8,083 bases of DNA from an uncultured Verrucomicrobiota bacterium (lineage in GTDB: Bacteria > Verrucomicrobiota > Verrucomicrobiia > Chthoniobacterales > SZAS-18), in contig CALMVM010000170.1 in NCBI GenBank assembly GCA_937873255.1, positions 441-8,523 on the forward strand. Direction: 5' to 3'. The translations under genes were made by a program, and so were the position numbers. Shown here in pieces: positions 7,123-8,083 of this stretch (position 1 is its first letter; each line of letters begins with the position of its first letter). Below the pieces are notes generated by a model, which was given only the letters and a program-made list of their open reading frames with translations, was not told the origin of the DNA and ran no database searches.

Positions 7123-7689
7123 ATGGCTAACGAAACCGAATCTGAAAAAGGCGCGCTCAAGGCATATCTGAACGATATGCTCGCGCTGCAAAAGCACATC
7201 CTCGAAGCGGTCGAGCGCCAATACGCGGATGAGCGCGTCAAGAGCGACGACAAGACCTTCGACCTCGTCGGCAAGCTCAAGAGTACCTTGACCCACCATG
7301 TCACCGACCTCGAAGGCGAAGTCGCCCGGCTCGGCAGCGGGATCGGCGCAACGGTGAAGACGGCGGTATCGGCTGCCCTCGGCGTGGCGGCGGGGTTGTA
7401 CGATAAAATCCGCACGGACCCGGTTTCCACGATGCTGCGCGATAACTACACCGCGCTAAACATGTCGTCATTCAGCTACACGATGCTGCACACGACGGCG
7501 CTGGCGTTCCACGACGACGGGGTCGCGTCGGTCACGTTGAAACACCTGCAAGACCTGACGCCCTTGATTATCCATCTGAACGAGATCGTCCCTTATGTCG
7601 TCGTCGCGGAATTGACGGACGAGGGGCCCATCGACACCACGGTGGCCGAGAAGGCGGTCGGCAATACCCAGCACGCCTGGAAGCCCTGA
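7123..7689 (+). CDS. Putative ferritin-like (DUF892-like) helical-bundle protein
   Basis: The product has 188 residues, no signal peptide and a strongly helical composition. Predicted helices lie at about 8-36 (LKAYLNDMLALQKHILEAVE), 43-71 (FDLVGKLKSTLTHHVTDLEG), a small-residue Ala/Gly stretch at 72-98, then about 100-130 and 134-162. The layout of two long helices, a glycine-containing connector and two more helices resembles ferritin-like proteins of the DUF892/YciE type, usually linked to stress responses. The usual di-iron ligands are not clear: E28 or E31 and H58/H59 with E64 could serve in the first half, but the third helix has no obvious Glu, so metal binding is unproven. The start is the first ATG of a plausible N-terminus (MANETESEKG); there is no ribosome binding site, though a dyad ends 13 bases upstream. 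It lies 77 bases after the hybrid kinase and could be cotranscribed or independent. It may instead be an unrelated four-helix protein. Confidence 0.6.
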   Translation: MANETESEKGALKAYLNDMLALQKHILEAVERQYADERVKSDDKTFDLVGKLKSTLTHHVTDLEGEVARLGSGIGATVKTAVSAALGVAAGLYDKIRTDPVSTMLRDNYTALNMSSFSYTMLHTTALAFHDDGVASVTLKHLQDLTPLIIHLNEIVPYVVVAELTDEGPIDTTVAEKAVGNTQHAWKP

Positions 7690-7721
7690 GGTTGCGGGCT
7701 GCGAAACCGCAGGAAGTTTGG

Positions 7722-7753
7722 TGGCTGCGCGCTGTCGAAACGGCGCGCGGCCA
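7722..7753 (+). terminator. Strong 14-bp-stem hairpin between convergent genes
   Basis: TGGCTGCGCGCTGT (7722-7735), loop CGAA (7736-7739) and ACGGCGCGCGGCCA (7740-7753) pair along all 14 positions, two of them G-U wobbles in the plus-strand RNA. On the minus strand those two become A-C mismatches, so the structure favours plus-strand transcripts. It begins 33 bases after the helical-bundle stop and lies 26 bases beyond the recQ stop. No T-tract follows on either strand, so it may be a U-less or Rho-assisted terminator or a 3' end stabiliser. A weaker stem, TGCGG/CCGCA, precedes it at 7693-7711. Confidence 0.55.
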
Positions 7754-7778
7754 GCGGTCAAGCTCGGTCCGGACGCGT

Positions 7779-8083
7779 CTAGCCGCCGTTGCTAATGTGA
7801 TCCTCGATCACTTGCAGGAATTGGGGCAGGTAAAGCTCCGCCTTCACATCGCCGACGCCCCGGATTTGACGGCCTGCTTCCCGCGTCGTCGGCCTCATTT
7901 GAGCGAAGCACTTCAACGTCTGGTCAGTGAAAATCTGGTAGCGGGGCACGTTGCCGAGACGGCGGGCGATCTCCTCGCGCTTATCCCTCAACGCACGCAA
8001 CAGGCTGGCGTCTTCCGGTGAGTCGGCGTCGCCTTCCTCGGCCAGCGCCAGTCTGGTCTCTCCGCGTTTGGCCTTGCCGCGCA
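7779..8083 (-). CDS. recQ: RecQ-type DNA helicase, C-terminal HRDC domain (partial)
   Basis: The frame is open from the right edge to the TAG at 7779-7781, giving the last 101 codons. A charged linker (RGKAKRGETRLALAEEGDAD, then SPED) leads to the HRDC domain, about 70 residues with the family pattern: LLRALRDKREEIARRLG, VPRYQIFTDQTL, MRPTT and the helix-hairpin-like IRGVGDVKAELY, then FLQVIEDH. HRDC domains help RecQ helicases bind structured DNA during recombination and repair. The C-terminal position after a Lys/Arg/Glu-rich linker fits RecQ, but the helicase core and zinc-binding regions are off the window. Other HRDC proteins, such as RNase D, remain possible, though the IPGVG-like ending and linker fit RecQ better. 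The gene converges on the helical-bundle gene with 89 bases between the stops. Confidence 0.75.
   Translation of the reverse strand, partial: RGKAKRGETRLALAEEGDADSPEDASLLRALRDKREEIARRLGNVPRYQIFTDQTLKCFAQMRPTTREAGRQIRGVGDVKAELYLPQFLQVIEDHISNGG

Overview
The window is GC-rich chromosomal DNA from a bacterium, densely coded and without mobile-element, CRISPR, tRNA or rRNA signals. I infer a Verrucomicrobiota-like host, at moderate confidence. The grounds are the sequence style of the 4-alpha-glucanotransferase, the stand-alone response regulator with a C-terminal Cys-pair module, and several starts without a Shine-Dalgarno sequence. No single marker gene settles the taxonomy.

Left and centre (1-4605, minus strand). 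Five genes read leftward: a response regulator (3985-4605), amylomaltase malQ (2197-3915), a MoxR-type AAA+ ATPase (1150-2145), a DUF58 protein (219-1136) and the first 71 codons of a TgpA-type transglutaminase membrane protein (1-215, cut by the edge). Gaps shrink from 69 to 51 to 13 to 3 bases. The last three genes form the widespread MoxR-DUF58-transglutaminase cassette and are almost certainly cotranscribed. malQ and the regulator may share the transcript, but their wider gaps leave this open.

Centre to right (4606-7689, plus strand). A 133-base divergent control region separates the response regulator from a 768-residue hybrid histidine kinase (CHASE3 sensor, HisKA, HATPase, two receiver domains). 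The region carries a sigma-54-like -24/-12 element facing the kinase and two copies of the palindrome TAGCTA. Kinase and regulator are probably a locally encoded signalling pair, but no HPt domain is present here, so the phosphorelay is incomplete in this window. A short gap with several inverted repeats then leads to a 188-residue predicted helical-bundle protein, possibly ferritin-like/DUF892-like.

Right edge (7779-8083, minus strand). The C-terminal HRDC domain of a probable RecQ helicase runs off the window. It converges on the helical-bundle gene, and the gap holds a very strong 14-bp-stem hairpin.

No stretch above 300 bases lacks a gene; the largest gap is 4606-4738. I see no clearly new system. 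The most unusual items are non-coding (the hairpins and the kinase promoter region), plus the Cys-pair module of the response regulator and the start-codon oddities of the MoxR cassette.
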